IMG/VR virus record: IMGVR_UViG_3300025769_014365
Location: 32,196 to 96,195 of that record
DNA from: a virus
Reading direction: 5' to 3' (one strand)
Length of the DNA stretch: 64,000 nucleotides
A program made the translations under genes and the position numbers. This document shows positions 16,387 to 23,758 of the stretch, one piece after another; position 1 is the stretch's first letter, and each line of letters opens with the position of its first letter. Below the pieces are notes generated by a model. The model had not been told where the DNA came from, did no database searches, and worked only from the letters and a program-made list of their open reading frames with translations.

Positions 16387-17164
16387 TGATCTCCTTGTCA
16401 AAGTAGTGCCATGGCCTCGACACACGTTTCTCACCCAGGTAAACGGCGTCTCCTGTCCTGTTTGGGAATAAGAAGTTGTTTTGGTCCCTGACCCAGTTTA
16501 GATTGTTCACGCCCGGCTTATGGTGCAGGAACTTGAACCAATCATAATTTATGAGCTGTTGGTTCGTGGGGTCCAGTATCCTGTAGGCCAACGCGAACAC
16601 GACATCAGTGCTTGGGTAGGTGTCATGACAGTTTATCAACATGTGCTCCTTGACTTCGTTCCACTTGTATGTGATTTGTTCCGCCAGTTCAAAGAATCTC
16701 TTTGCCCTCTCCGATCTGCGGAAGTACATCAGACCGTTGTATATGTTGGGCAAATGATTCCTCTCGAACAGAGACCTGTAGGGCGTGTGCTTGATCACCC
16801 GATCCTTGTAGTCCCTGCAGTCAACACTGAACACAATGTCATGTTGCCACAGATGGTACCACCACCAGTCCGTGTTGGTCGTCCACAGCATGTCTGCCTC
16901 GAGTTTTATCGTGTGTTCGAACGGCGTCCACCAACAGGCCTTGTGCTCGTTCGCCCATTTGATATCATGGTCTTTGGCGTCATCTTCGTCCAGGACCTGC
17001 ACCACATCGACCGCTTCGTGTTCGAACTTGCTTTTCTCATCGGTGATTACACACACCTTGTTTTCACGATTCCATTTTTTTATGGACTTGGCCAATCTTA
17101 TAGATAATTCCACGTAATCGGTGGTATCGTTGTTCTGGGCGAACCACAGGAATCCTTTAGACAT
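16370..17164 (-). CDS. Glycosyltransferase, GT8-like
   Basis: This 264-residue protein has the order of a GT-A transferase: an N-terminal strand (GFLWFAQNND), CVITDE, then TIKLEADMLW with the acidic pair Glu89-x-Asp91 as the likely metal site, and IYNGLMYFRRSERA, a common GT8-type stretch. The C-terminal HHKPGVNNLNW resembles the family's H-x-G-x-x-K/N end motif, which binds the donor phosphate. It is paired with a second similar gene (17157-17906) that it overlaps by eight bases. Acceptor and donor are unknown. Confidence 0.7.
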   Translation of the reverse strand: MSKGFLWFAQNNDTTDYVELSIRLAKSIKKWNRENKVCVITDEKSKFEHEAVDVVQVLDEDDAKDHDIKWANEHKACWWTPFEHTIKLEADMLWTTNTDWWWYHLWQHDIVFSVDCRDYKDRVIKHTPYRSLFERNHLPNIYNGLMYFRRSERAKRFFELAEQITYKWNEVKEHMLINCHDTYPSTDVVFALAYRILDPTNQQLINYDWFKFLHHKPGVNNLNWVRDQNNFLFPNRTGDAVYLGEKRVSRPWHYFDKEINVRNF

Positions 17165-17906
17165 TGGCTATCTCCTTGTTCAAGACGTGTACATCTTGGT
17201 TGACCGTGTGCATGATCTTGTCATCTCCCCGCCATGCCAGTCCGTTGGAACTGATAGACAACACCTCACAGTCAGGTGGAAGTGTGGGTAATCTCATCGG
17301 CAGAGTCTCGTATTCCATGAATCCATTTATCTGTTCCAACGCTATCGCAAAAGCGTAATCGTTGCGGAAATTCTTGCTGTAGATCCTGTAGATCTCATTG
17401 AAGTAAGGGTAATACTCCTTTACATACCTGACCATGTCGAATATCATTTTGGCTTTTTCAGTTTTCCGGAACACCAACACCGTGGCCCATACCATGTCTA
17501 TCATGCTCCAACGCCTGAGATCAAAACTATTACGTCCGGTCAGGTCATAGGCCTGCTTGGATACGAGGAAATCATACTTGGTGTCCATGAATTGCCTTAG
17601 GTTGTCAGTGAATGGAAGGTAGTCTATGTCCATCACCAATGTGGTGTCATACGGAGACAGGTCATATGACATGTGCCTGTCCACGTTGCGCCATTGTTTG
17701 CCGTTCTTGGTGTTGCCCGTCTCTGGCTTGATGAACCTGTAATCCACCTGATCTAATGATCCCAGATGCTTGTGCGTGTGTCGATCGGTGACCACCGTCA
17801 CGGGCAGTCTCAGATTGGACTTGACCAGTGCTACACAGCGTGTGAGTATCTTATGGTATTTGACATCTGACGTGTCAAAGCAGTAAAGTAGAACTCCCTT
17901 GGTCAT
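17157..17906 (-). CDS. Glycosyltransferase, GT8-like, second copy
   Basis: This 249-residue protein has an N-terminal GVLLYCFDTSDVKYHK, TVVTDRHT, then TTLVMDIDYLPF with the DxD at Asp93-Ile-Asp95, and a region near 140 (MVWATVLVFRKTEKAKMIF) that aligns with the NGLMYFRRSERAKRF stretch of the neighbouring gene. The end motif of GT8 is weaker here. Its GTG/ATG region overlaps the 111-residue gene by one base. The two adjacent genes probably act one after the other in building the same glycan. Confidence 0.7.
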   Translation of the reverse strand: MTKGVLLYCFDTSDVKYHKILTRCVALVKSNLRLPVTVVTDRHTHKHLGSLDQVDYRFIKPETGNTKNGKQWRNVDRHMSYDLSPYDTTLVMDIDYLPFTDNLRQFMDTKYDFLVSKQAYDLTGRNSFDLRRWSMIDMVWATVLVFRKTEKAKMIFDMVRYVKEYYPYFNEIYRIYSKNFRNDYAFAIALEQINGFMEYETLPMRLPTLPPDCEVLSISSNGLAWRGDDKIMHTVNQDVHVLNKEIANV

Positions 17907-18241
17907 CAGTCATCTCTTTTCTCAAAACTCTCAGCCAACTGGTGATACGCACCCAGCGCCTCTTGGTTCCTGGCCACCAGTATGTCCAAGAATTCACTGG
18001 CATCCTTTATCTCCACAGGGTTCTGGTTGCTGTCCAACACGAAGAAGTTGTCGTGCCTGCTTTTGAGTGTGTTTACGAGATTGATTGTCTCAGCATCTGC
18101 CCGGAATATGTGTTCGTTGTACACAACCACCATGCGCGAGTGAGCCTTCTCCAGGGCGTTGCGCTTGGCCAGTGCCCGGTCATAGGATAGTCCGGACTGT
18201 CGTTTCAGTTCCTTCAGTCGCTCGAGTTCTTTGCTGTCCAT
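17906..18241 (-). CDS. Small helical protein beside the fibre genes
   Basis: This 111-residue protein starts with a charged helix (SKELERLKELKRQSG) and continues with a short beta segment (MVVVYNEHIFRADAETINLV) and a C-terminal helix (ARNQEALGAYHQLAESFEKR). Small proteins of this layout sit next to adhesin genes in T4-like phages, where some act as fibre assembly chaperones; that role is only a positional guess. About 50 bases upstream separate it from the first fibre gene, and no late promoter is obvious in that gap. Confidence 0.6.
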   Translation of the reverse strand: MDSKELERLKELKRQSGLSYDRALAKRNALEKAHSRMVVVYNEHIFRADAETINLVNTLKSRHDNFFVLDSNQNPVEIKDASEFLDILVARNQEALGAYHQLAESFEKRDD

Positions 18242-18290
18242 AACACTATTTTACAGTAATTATGGTGCCAGAGCAACCTGAATAAAATTA

Positions 18291-19241
18291 TTATGATTGG
18301 GTGTTGCTTACTTCTGCGTTGGAACTGACCCTGATCGCTGAAGCCAATCCCTCGGTGTTGTTGGGGTATCCTTCAGTCAATGTCAGTGTCATGATCGGCG
18401 CCTCGTTGGGGTTGGCCGGCACACCGTCTGTGTTGCCTGCGGTGTAGGTGGTGTCCGCCGCTGGGTCTGAGGCTATCTGCTTGATGGTCATCGTGACAGC
18501 AGTTCCCACAGCCGCGTTCAGTTTGGCCTGTATCTCCAGTGTGTCTGAAGTGTAACCCGCGTTGTCAGAAGTCAGTTTCAGTATCGTGGTGTATGATGTT
18601 GTCAGGTCATGGAATCCGTTCGCCAATCCATTGGTGGTCAGTGTTTCGCCTGATCCCGATCTGGTCGAAGCATGTGCCTTGATGTCTATGTTGCCCACTG
18701 CTGTGCAGAGGTCATTGAACACAGTGTCCTTGAGGCCGTCGATCCCCGTGGTAGCCGATGGCGTGACCCTGATGTATCCGCCTGCGTTGAAGTAGTGTCT
18801 CATGGTGTCCGCAGATGCGAACGTCACTGATCTCTCAATGGTGGAAGTCGAGTTCCACGTGGCCGAGTTCGAACTGGCTCCCGCCGCCGCTGTCGATATC
18901 GCAGTGGCCGATGGTGATCCCGCCGCTACCGCGGCCGCCAGTGTGGCCAGGTCCGTCTCCAGTGCGGCCTTGATCGCAATGGTGTCACCCGCTGAAACCG
19001 ATGTAGAAGTGATGCTTGAATTTGTGTGATTGGCTATGTTGTCCAGACCAGTGAACAGGCTGTTCCACTGTGATGCCTGTACCGTGTTGCCCGCAGATAC
19101 CGTGGATATCGACGCTTGTCCAAGACCGTACTCTCCAGATCCTGTGCCCGCGAAATGGTTGTAACCGTACGGACTGACCGCACTGCCTACGAATGTGTTG
19201 TATTCATCATCTAATATTGTGTCACCTGCTTGATATGCCAT
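18291..19241 (-). CDS. Predicted virion protein, Ala/Ser/Thr-rich
   Basis: This 316-residue protein is rich in small residues (for instance AATLAAAVAAGSPSATAIS) and is poor in Lys and Arg, as are fibrous phage structural proteins. The start MAYQAGDTILDDEYNTFV shares the MAY-start of the other fibre genes. The middle (TFASADTMRHYFNAGGYIRVTP) is a beta-rich segment, and the C-terminus ends in TLTEGYPNNTEGL. No enzymatic motif is visible. It follows the 401-residue fibre protein by seven bases. A fibre or baseplate accessory role is inferred from composition and place. Confidence 0.6.
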   Translation of the reverse strand: MAYQAGDTILDDEYNTFVGSAVSPYGYNHFAGTGSGEYGLGQASISTVSAGNTVQASQWNSLFTGLDNIANHTNSSITSTSVSAGDTIAIKAALETDLATLAAAVAAGSPSATAISTAAAGASSNSATWNSTSTIERSVTFASADTMRHYFNAGGYIRVTPSATTGIDGLKDTVFNDLCTAVGNIDIKAHASTRSGSGETLTTNGLANGFHDLTTSYTTILKLTSDNAGYTSDTLEIQAKLNAAVGTAVTMTIKQIASDPAADTTYTAGNTDGVPANPNEAPIMTLTLTEGYPNNTEGLASAIRVSSNAEVSNTQS

Positions 19242-19248
19242 GTTTTTT

Positions 19249-20454
19249 TTATTTCACTCCTATCACGCACTCTGTCAGTGCTGTTTCTTCGTTATATTTA
19301 TGCTTAATCAGTCTGCCCAGGGTGTTGAAAGCGGTACATTCGTCCAGATTGGCCACCCGGGCCTCACCATTTCCAGCGGATACTACGCGATCACCTGGAG
19401 CACCCGTGCCTTTCAATTTTACCATCACACGCCCTTTGAGTGCTATCATAGGGTGCGTACTATTGTCCCCAGCCTGTGCATTCATTAAAAAAGCCGGTGA
19501 TTCTGATACCACCCCAAAAACGGCATCGTCTAATTCTTTTTGGCACTTTGTGATCTCCGCGTGTCCGCCAAGGATGACCACTTCACCAACAGTCAACTCA
19601 CAGTCGGCTTCGTATCTCTCGGCGAGGTCGGCGTACTGGGCCTGTGATGCCGTGGTGGACAGCACGTTGGTGCTGGGATTGTAACTCAAGTTCGTGTCCG
19701 TTTCCAGTCCCTGTGTGCCTGTCTCTCCGTCAACGAAGGTCAAATACACGGTCTCGTTGGCTGTGTTGTTGGCGCTCACAGTGACGTTTGTGGCCAGTGA
19801 TGCGGTGCCTGTTAGATCTCCAATGACATCTCCTCTGAACCTGGCGGCCGCGACAGAGGTGGAGAGTTGTATGCCCTGTGCCACCGTGGCGAACCCTGCG
19901 CTTATCAGTGCGGCACCCTTGGTCTCCGTGGAACTGGGAGTGAAGGCCGCCGCCGACACCACCGCCACCACCGCGTCCGCAGTGACTAATTTCAGTATGG
20001 ATTGGTTTACTCCGGTGTTGTCCTCGACTGTCTCTGATATGACCTGTGTCACTCCAGACCCTGCCACTGTAGTGGGACCTATCAAGGTCCAGGTTGCTCC
20101 TGTGTACACGTACAATTGATTGTTTCCTGTGTCAAACCACATGTCTCCCAACACAGCGTTGGTCGGTGACGTGGATGAATTGGTTGTTGAACCCACCGGT
20201 TTCCATTTTGCCCCGGTGTAGACGTTTATCTGGTTGTTGGTCTTGTCATACCACAACTGTCCCTGTTGCTTGTTAGTGGGTGCTGTGGTGTTGTTGAAAT
20301 TCTCCAGGAGTTTGATCAGGTTTTCATTCAGTTTCTCACCGAATCCCGCGTATCCTTTTCCTATAAGTGTGAGGTCAGTTGTCGCTACGTCAATGGTTCC
20401 GTCCGCAAGTGTGACCAATAGTGTGCCAAATGTGTTGTTTAACTTGTATGCCAT
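19249..20454 (-). CDS. Tail fibre protein (paralogue 1)
   Basis: This 401-residue protein belongs to a group of three paralogues (with 23759-25150 and 25161-26339). All begin with MAY or MPY, then a motif of FGKGYAGFGE type and NENLIKLLENF, followed by two repeats of a 'GQLWYDKTNNQINVYTG' type that resemble short beta modules. The C-terminal 150 residues (QAQYADLAERYEADCEL onward) are shared with 25161-26339, including SPAFLMNA. Parts of that end are similar at DNA level as well (see the repeat entries). Its ATG overlaps the stop of the 62-residue gene by one base. Confidence 0.75.
   Translation of the reverse strand: MAYKLNNTFGTLLVTLADGTIDVATTDLTLIGKGYAGFGEKLNENLIKLLENFNNTTAPTNKQQGQLWYDKTNNQINVYTGAKWKPVGSTTNSSTSPTNAVLGDMWFDTGNNQLYVYTGATWTLIGPTTVAGSGVTQVISETVEDNTGVNQSILKLVTADAVVAVVSAAAFTPSSTETKGAALISAGFATVAQGIQLSTSVAAARFRGDVIGDLTGTASLATNVTVSANNTANETVYLTFVDGETGTQGLETDTNLSYNPSTNVLSTTASQAQYADLAERYEADCELTVGEVVILGGHAEITKCQKELDDAVFGVVSESPAFLMNAQAGDNSTHPMIALKGRVMVKLKGTGAPGDRVVSAGNGEARVANLDECTAFNTLGRLIKHKYNEETALTECVIGVK
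19660..19788 (-). repeat. Dispersed direct repeat within fibre genes, unit 1
   Basis: A 129-base stretch inside fibre paralogue 1 aligns without gaps to 25560-25688 in fibre paralogue 3; counting by eye, about 106 of 129 positions are the same. Most differences are scattered, so both reading frames stay open. It encodes the segment around TVYLTFVDGETGTQG. The two units lie 5.9 kb apart in the same orientation. Confidence 0.7.
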
Positions 20455-20642
20455 TAGTCGTTGTTAGAGGCGTTGTCCCTGACCTCTGTCAGGAAGCTAA
20501 CATCTCCCACTAACTTGATCAGTATTTCTGCTAACTCTGGGTTTAGCATCTGGTCGATCTTTGCCTCTTCCTCTGCCGTCCATGCTGATTCGTAGTTTGC
20601 GTTGATGTAGTCTGCCACTTCTTGTTTTGTTGGTGTCGCCAT
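20454..20642 (-). CDS. Small protein between fibre genes (62 residues)
   Basis: This encodes a short acidic, mostly helical protein, MATPTKQEVADYINANYESA and then 42 residues, with no membrane segment or known motif. Its stop shares one base with the start of the downstream fibre gene, and an AAGGAG ribosome site precedes its ATG. It may be a chaperone or small baseplate part, but this is not visible in the sequence. Confidence 0.55.
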   Translation of the reverse strand: MATPTKQEVADYINANYESAWTAEEEAKIDQMLNPELAEILIKLVGDVSFLTEVRDNASNND

Positions 20643-20661
20643 TTAAATGTACTCCTTGTGC

Positions 20662-21126
20662 TTATTTATTATGCTTTTCGATCTGTTCGTCGTCGGAAAT
20701 CCAGGTCAAATCCTGGGAGTATGATCCATCCAGATCACGCAGGAACGTCTTCACATTGCTCTCTGTCAGTACCATTTGATGGTATTTCTGGTATCTCTTG
20801 TGGAGTGCCTGCTCTTTTGTCGCGGTGTACACCAACTTTAGTCCTTTATCCCGGGCGAACTGCATTATACTGTCTATGCATTTCTTCAGTGCCCTGTGCA
20901 CCACCCTCTGGTCTGCGTGTTTATCTGTGACTATCCATTCCATAAAACCAAACTGTGTGCCCTCTCCTATGTACAGTCCGCCAGCGCACACAGGTGTCCC
21001 TTCTTCTTCAACGATGATACCGTCAGGTGGCAGGCATTCCTTGGGCACGACACCAAACTCCCAGTCATTCCACCACTTGACCAGTGTGCTATAGTCCCTG
21101 TCCCTGTCCCAAAATCTAACTCGCAT
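20662..21126 (-). CDS. GNAT-family N-acetyltransferase-like protein
   Basis: This 154-residue protein starts MRVRFWDRDRDYSTLVKWWN, the usual opening of a GNAT domain, followed by TPVCAGGLYIGEGTQFGFME and WIVTDKHADQRVVHRALKK, where the Q/R-x-x-G loop is less canonical, and later strands (KLVYTATKEQALHKRYQKYH). The size is normal for a single-domain GNAT enzyme. It overlaps the dehydrogenase by 11 bases and lies in the middle of the fibre gene block, which suggests it modifies a virion or host surface component. The acceptor is unknown. Confidence 0.65.
   Translation of the reverse strand: MRVRFWDRDRDYSTLVKWWNDWEFGVVPKECLPPDGIIVEEEGTPVCAGGLYIGEGTQFGFMEWIVTDKHADQRVVHRALKKCIDSIMQFARDKGLKLVYTATKEQALHKRYQKYHQMVLTESNVKTFLRDLDGSYSQDLTWISDDEQIEKHNK
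20663..20670 (-). promoter_or_regulatory. Late-promoter-like sequence AATAAATA
   Basis: On the minus strand AATAAATA stands about 20 bases before the ATG of the 62-residue gene and differs at one position from the T4 late consensus TATAAATA. It lies at the end of the acetyltransferase gene. Because a single mismatch in an eight-base AT-rich box is common by chance, this is only a candidate. Confidence 0.35.
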
Positions 21127-21697
21127 TTTTCTGTATCACGATCCTGTTTATGTTGAATGTGGATTCGAAGCAGTAATTGACCGCTTGTGCCACTTCCTTG
21201 GTTGTCAGTTTTGGCAGTGTGGTCCATAAATCCTTGGTCATCTCTGTGTCAACCACGTCTGGACACACATCATACACCGACATTGGTCTGGGCAAAAGAT
21301 CCTCTTGCAACTCTGATATGTATCCTATCAGTTCTCTCTTGTCATCGCAGTACTGTTGATAATCTGCATCGTCAAAATCCTCGTCCCTTCCCTCTGGTGT
21401 GCCTGACGTGCTGGTTATCACAGCGACTTTTTTCCTGTGGTCGTGATATCTTCCATACATGCTCTTTAATAGATTTAGTTGATACCTGCCTGCGTGGGCA
21501 TTGATAACGATGAGGTCACAATCCCGTACGGTATCCACTATTTTCTCTTGGTCCACAGTGATGTCATATCCATTAGACCTGCTCATCCCGATCACTCGGT
21601 ATCCCTTGTCCTTGTATAATTCTGCTATGGCCCGTCCTATGCCGCGGGTGTGGCCTATGATTGCTATGCTATTTGTTTTTCCTTGACTCATACACAT
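21116..21697 (-). CDS. Short-chain dehydrogenase/reductase (SDR)
   Basis: This 193-residue protein has the Gly-rich motif GHTRGIG (T-G-x-x-x-G-x-G class) near residue 15, an N-A-x-A-like NAHAG, a Ser-rich strand (VAVITSTSGT) and the pair Tyr-Cys-Asp-Asp-Lys that gives YxxxK, plus the PDVVDTEMT turn. It is shorter than a usual SDR (about 250), so the substrate-binding end is reduced. A Met three codons downstream is an alternative start. It overlaps the hydroxylase gene by 29 bases. The substrate is unknown. Confidence 0.78.
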   Translation of the reverse strand: MCMSQGKTNSIAIIGHTRGIGRAIAELYKDKGYRVIGMSRSNGYDITVDQEKIVDTVRDCDLIVINAHAGRYQLNLLKSMYGRYHDHRKKVAVITSTSGTPEGRDEDFDDADYQQYCDDKRELIGYISELQEDLLPRPMSVYDVCPDVVDTEMTKDLWTTLPKLTTKEVAQAVNYCFESTFNINRIVIQKNAS

Positions 21698-22337
21698 TCA
21701 CTAGGTTCTCCAACCCCTCGAAACACTCCGAATAGTGCTGGTAATATTCCTCGAACCTTTCCTTAGTGTACTGCGATTCTTTCCAAAAGTCAATCAGAAG
21801 TGTGGTCCTTGGTTTAGGATTGTGGTTGAACCCGTTGTGTAATTGGAGTCCTGGTTGGAAAACGTATGCCTCACCGGTCTTCCAGGTCATAAGTTCCTGT
21901 TCCTTGGTGTCGAGATTCAACACCCACATGCCGCTCTGGTCGCCTCCTCCATCATCCAGGCACATCTGGTATCTCCATCCGCCCTCGTTGTCGGTGTGGT
22001 TGCCTATCTTGGTGTTGGCACCAACGGTCATTATGGCCACGTTGGTCTTGTATGGGAATTTCCTCAGTATTGAGTACAGCATTGGATAGTCATTAAACGA
22101 CTGTCCCTCGTGGTCGCCTGATTGTATGCCCAGTGCCCGCCATTCACCGTGAACGTAATCCCCTGACCTGTCATCGAAGTCCTCGGGCAGTCCCCTCACG
22201 CTATCAGAGAAGTCTTCCGGATCTAGGAATGTCTTGTTGGGCTGTGAGTCGAACTCGTGTTTGATGTCTTGCCAGTGTTTGTCAAGTTGTCGGAAGCATT
22301 CGCCCTGTTGGCCGTGGTAGAAACTGTTATCAAGCAT
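21669..22337 (-). CDS. Aspartyl/asparaginyl beta-hydroxylase-like dioxygenase
   Basis: This 222-residue protein resembles the Asp/Asn beta-hydroxylases (Fe(II)/2-oxoglutarate dioxygenases). IGNHTDNEGGWRYQMCL holds the first metal His with an Arg that binds 2-oxoglutarate, and LQLHNGFNHNPKPRTTLLIDF contains the second His and a further Arg. The intervening GEAYVFQPG strand is also typical. Family enzymes hydroxylate Asp or Asn side chains in proteins or amino acid derivatives. The gene overlaps both the SDR and the Hint-domain adhesin. A role in modifying a virion protein is possible but inferred. Confidence 0.78.
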   Translation of the reverse strand: MLDNSFYHGQQGECFRQLDKHWQDIKHEFDSQPNKTFLDPEDFSDSVRGLPEDFDDRSGDYVHGEWRALGIQSGDHEGQSFNDYPMLYSILRKFPYKTNVAIMTVGANTKIGNHTDNEGGWRYQMCLDDGGGDQSGMWVLNLDTKEQELMTWKTGEAYVFQPGLQLHNGFNHNPKPRTTLLIDFWKESQYTKERFEEYYQHYSECFEGLENLVNVYESRKNK

Positions 22338-23754
22338 TCAGTATATTAACATTTTTACCATGAATCTGTCTATCATGATCTCGCCAATTGCTGAATATCC
22401 CCTCGCCGTGGTTGATAAGTTCTTCCTGTTCGCTCAATTCAAAGTAGTCTGTGAATTCTGTGCCATCTATCATAATTCTTCTGTGTTCTGAACCAAACAC
22501 ATAAACAATGTGTTCATCATCGCCTAGCGAAACTCCATGTGTGCTGTTCTCTACACGTGTCCATTTACCGTCTTCTTTGACCATGTGTGTGCCTGAAACT
22601 TTTATTCCTTTGTAGTCATACAGATTGTCTATGAGGAATTTACCTGTTGCGAATACGAATCCACCTACCGCCACCTCGTCTCGGATGTCTACTTGTTCAA
22701 CAGGTTTCAGTGATCCATCCGCCATGGTGATCATTGTGCCCGCTATGAAACAGCCGCCGCCACCTGATCCTGGTGTTCCTGAACTTGTACTTCCTGTGGC
22801 ATCGCCAAATCCGGCCGCCGTCTCTGTGAATGTTGACAGGGCGAATATTGCTTTCCATGTACCACCCACTTTTGTAAAGGCCGATGTTATCCTTTTCCAC
22901 GCACCACTCACTTTATAATACAACGCATTTGCGATCTTCCACTCGCCGCCCACTTTGACATATCCTCGTGCATTCGTGTTGAATATGACCACTGCTTTGC
23001 CGTCTGCACCTGACCCGCTTGGTTTCCCTCCCACTGCGACTCCTGAAGTGTAATACTGTGATCCCGTGCCGCCTGGTGTGACCCCTGATCCGTTACTTTC
23101 TGTACCACCGGCCGCTAGATTGGCTCCCGAGTACCCGCCGGTTCCGCCATTGTCTCCTGAACCACCGGATCCGCCTCGACCACCTTGGTATCCTCCACCG
23201 CCGGCTCCACCGCCCGCTCCGTCTCCGCTGTGATCGGCTCCGTTCTCCCCCAGTGTGGCTGGAGAATTCGCTGTTGCTAAATTCGTGTTTATACCTGCCG
23301 TGCCGTTTGATCCTGCACCTGCACCTGCGCCACCGGCTCCACCGCCCGCGATCGCTATACCGGTGCCTCCTATCAGTACCGCTGTGGCACCTCCGCCACC
23401 GCCACCTGACCCTGAGTATGGGCTTGGGCCCGCGTTACCGCCTCGTCCTCCTGAGTATCCTGTGATGCTCTTACCGTTTGCGCCACCTGGTGCGCCGCCA
23501 CCTGACGATCCACCAGCTCCGCCGCCACCCACGGCAATGTCCATTGTCTGTCCTATCTGCGCGGCTGAAATTGATATGGAAGTCGCAGTCACGTAGTGAC
23601 CCGCGGCACCTGTGCCACCTGGTCCGCCCGCATCTGATCCACCGCCGCCTCCGGCTCCTCCCCAGAGGTGCACGTCAATAGAGGTCGTTCCTGGTGGTAT
23701 CACCACCTGATTTAAAGTTCCTGTGTAATTGAACGTAAAGACGCTTGCCGCCAT
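22330..23754 (-). CDS. Glycine-rich tail adhesin with C-terminal Hint domain
   Basis: This 474-residue protein has three regions. Residues 1-55 are beta-rich (TGTLNQVVIPPGTTSIDVHL). Residues 34-250 are very Gly-rich, like the receptor-binding loops of T4-like adhesins. After three VKVGGEWK/VSGAWK-type repeats (265-305) comes a Hint domain: Cys335 starts CFIAGTMITMADGSLKPVEQ, VSGTHMV (His390) supplies the B-block His, and the domain runs to the end. Hint domains drive self-cleavage and splicing or ester formation; here the order suggests cleavage before Cys335. The C-terminal Asn of an intein is not evident. Similar Gly-rich/Hint fusions occur in other phages, but processing is not shown here. 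Confidence 0.75.
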   Translation of the reverse strand: MAASVFTFNYTGTLNQVVIPPGTTSIDVHLWGGAGGGGGSDAGGPGGTGAAGHYVTATSISISAAQIGQTMDIAVGGGGAGGSSGGGAPGGANGKSITGYSGGRGGNAGPSPYSGSGGGGGGATAVLIGGTGIAIAGGGAGGAGAGAGSNGTAGINTNLATANSPATLGENGADHSGDGAGGGAGGGGYQGGRGGSGGSGDNGGTGGYSGANLAAGGTESNGSGVTPGGTGSQYYTSGVAVGGKPSGSGADGKAVVIFNTNARGYVKVGGEWKIANALYYKVSGAWKRITSAFTKVGGTWKAIFALSTFTETAAGFGDATGSTSSGTPGSGGGGCFIAGTMITMADGSLKPVEQVDIRDEVAVGGFVFATGKFLIDNLYDYKGIKVSGTHMVKEDGKWTRVENSTHGVSLGDDEHIVYVFGSEHRRIMIDGTEFTDYFELSEQEELINHGEGIFSNWRDHDRQIHGKNVNILNA

Positions 23755-23758
23755 GGGA

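Noticed and set aside
23253-23681. Proline-rich plus-strand frames opposite the Gly-rich adhesin
   Set aside because: Glycine codons read as proline on the other strand; these are mirror images of the adhesin repeats.
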